From contig NZ_JADNQZ010000044.1 in NCBI RefSeq assembly GCF_015709515.1, positions 32,931 through 96,930 on the forward strand: 64,000 bases of DNA. Direction: 5' to 3'. Of this stretch, positions 63,415-64,000 are shown piece after piece (the stretch's first letter is position 1; the number at the start of each line of letters is the position of its first letter). A program made the position numbers and the translations under genes. A model generated the notes under the pieces. That model did no database searches. It worked only from the letters and a program-made list of their open reading frames with translations, and was not told where the DNA came from. The stretch comes from Methylocystis sp. H62. GTDB lineage: Bacteria; Pseudomonadota; Alphaproteobacteria; Rhizobiales; Beijerinckiaceae.

Positions 63415-64000
63415 ATGCAGGTTGGATCAGAAACCGGCCAGGCCGGCTGGCAAGATGCCGAGGTGGCCGCGGCGAGTATTCCGGATAAACGTCTGCAACG
63501 TCGTTTGCGGCGGTTGTTGGAGCAACTTTCAGCCGCCCCTGGTAAGCCGGTTCCTGCGGCATGTGGCGATTGGGCTGCGACGAAGGCGGCCTATCGATTT
63601 TTCGATAATCCCCGCGTCACTGAGCATGGCGTGTTGTCGGGACACTTCGCCGCGACCGCGGCGCGATCCAAGGCTAGCGAAGGTCCAATCCTGATTCTGC
63701 AGGACACGACCGAATTCATTTATAGTCGCGAGTCGCCTGGCAAGATTGGCTTCACGAAGACCATCAACGCCGGGCGCTACAAAGCCGGCCAACCCAATAC
63801 GCGGACATTATGCGGCGTTTTGATGCATTCGAGTCTAGCCGTCACTACCAGCGGGACGCCGCTCGGCTTGGCGGCGGTGAAGTTCTGGACGCGCAGCAAG
63901 TTCAAAGGAACGGCCGCGATCAAGCGCCTCGTGAACCAAACGCGCGTACCGATAGAGACGAAGGAAAGCTATCGCTGGCTTGAGAATCTGCGCCAATCCA
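63415..64000 (+). CDS. IS4/Tn5-type transposase (3' partial)
   Basis: The frame from ATG 63415 (MQVGSETGQAGWQDAEVAAA...) is open to the end of the window, 195 residues. The N-terminal DNA-binding domain (IPDKRLQRRLRRLLEQL, DWAATKAAYRFFDNPRV) and the first catalytic strand (ILILQDTTEF) match Tn5/IS4-family transposases. The remaining DDE residues lie outside the window. Confidence 0.88.
   Translation, partial: MQVGSETGQAGWQDAEVAAASIPDKRLQRRLRRLLEQLSAAPGKPVPAACGDWAATKAAYRFFDNPRVTEHGVLSGHFAATAARSKASEGPILILQDTTEFIYSRESPGKIGFTKTINAGRYKAGQPNTRTLCGVLMHSSLAVTTSGTPLGLAAVKFWTRSKFKGTAAIKRLVNQTRVPIETKESYRWLENLRQS

Overview
The window looks like part of a large conjugative plasmid or integrative conjugative element of a GC-rich alphaproteobacterium, probably Hyphomicrobiales. 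The basis is the VirB/VirD4 type IV secretion genes, the Ti/RP4-type nic sequence, GC-rich third codon positions and rhizobial-style IS elements. The genus cannot be fixed from sequence alone.

Region 1 (1-12.1 kb, + strand) is a compact mating-pair-formation operon: virB2 (partial), virB3, virB4, an unnamed secreted protein, virB5-like, a small lipoprotein, virB6, virB8, virB9, virB10, virB11, then the coupling protein virD4/traG. Many neighbours overlap or nearly touch. Region 2 (12.1-20 kb) is cargo: ArdC antirestriction protein, a DUF3761 secreted protein coupled to an SRAP/HMCES-type protein, a truncated IalB remnant, a TerY-type triad (kinase with helix-hairpin-helix, PP2C phosphatase, vWA protein) and a HipB/HipA pair. 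Region 3 (20.2-25.5 kb) is the DNA-processing module. A large relaxase and a MobC-like protein read leftwards and traK/traL/traM-like genes read rightwards. Between them lies an oriT with an 8-bp-arm hairpin followed directly by TATCCTG|C, the P-type nic consensus.

Region 4 (25.5-36 kb) should be the leading region, because the 5' end at C23664 enters the recipient first. It holds a secreted PLD-family nuclease, a restriction-modification cassette (RHH regulator, C5 cytosine methyltransferase, putative PD-(D/E)XK endonuclease, GIY-YIG nuclease), two SSB proteins, a DUF2285-like protein, an acyltransferase and several unknowns. Nearly all of the anti-defence and establishment genes lie on the strand that can be transcribed from the incoming single strand.

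Region 5 (36-64 kb) is accessory DNA scarred by IS elements. It has a sigma factor / zinc-finger anti-sigma / truncated haemoglobin / ferredoxin-reductase group, a SmbP-like metal-binding protein, an 1820-residue hybrid histidine kinase with eight 276-bp HAMP-type repeats followed by an HWE-type kinase with receiver domains, a FixL-like haem-PAS kinase, a KefB/KefC-like antiporter, a NhaR-like regulator, and a pair of DUF1538 membrane proteins with a P-II-like protein. IS21, IS66 and IS5 remnants, a frameshifted IS256-family element, an intact-looking IS66-family element and the start of an IS4/Tn5-type transposase separate these. No rRNA, tRNA or CRISPR array was found.
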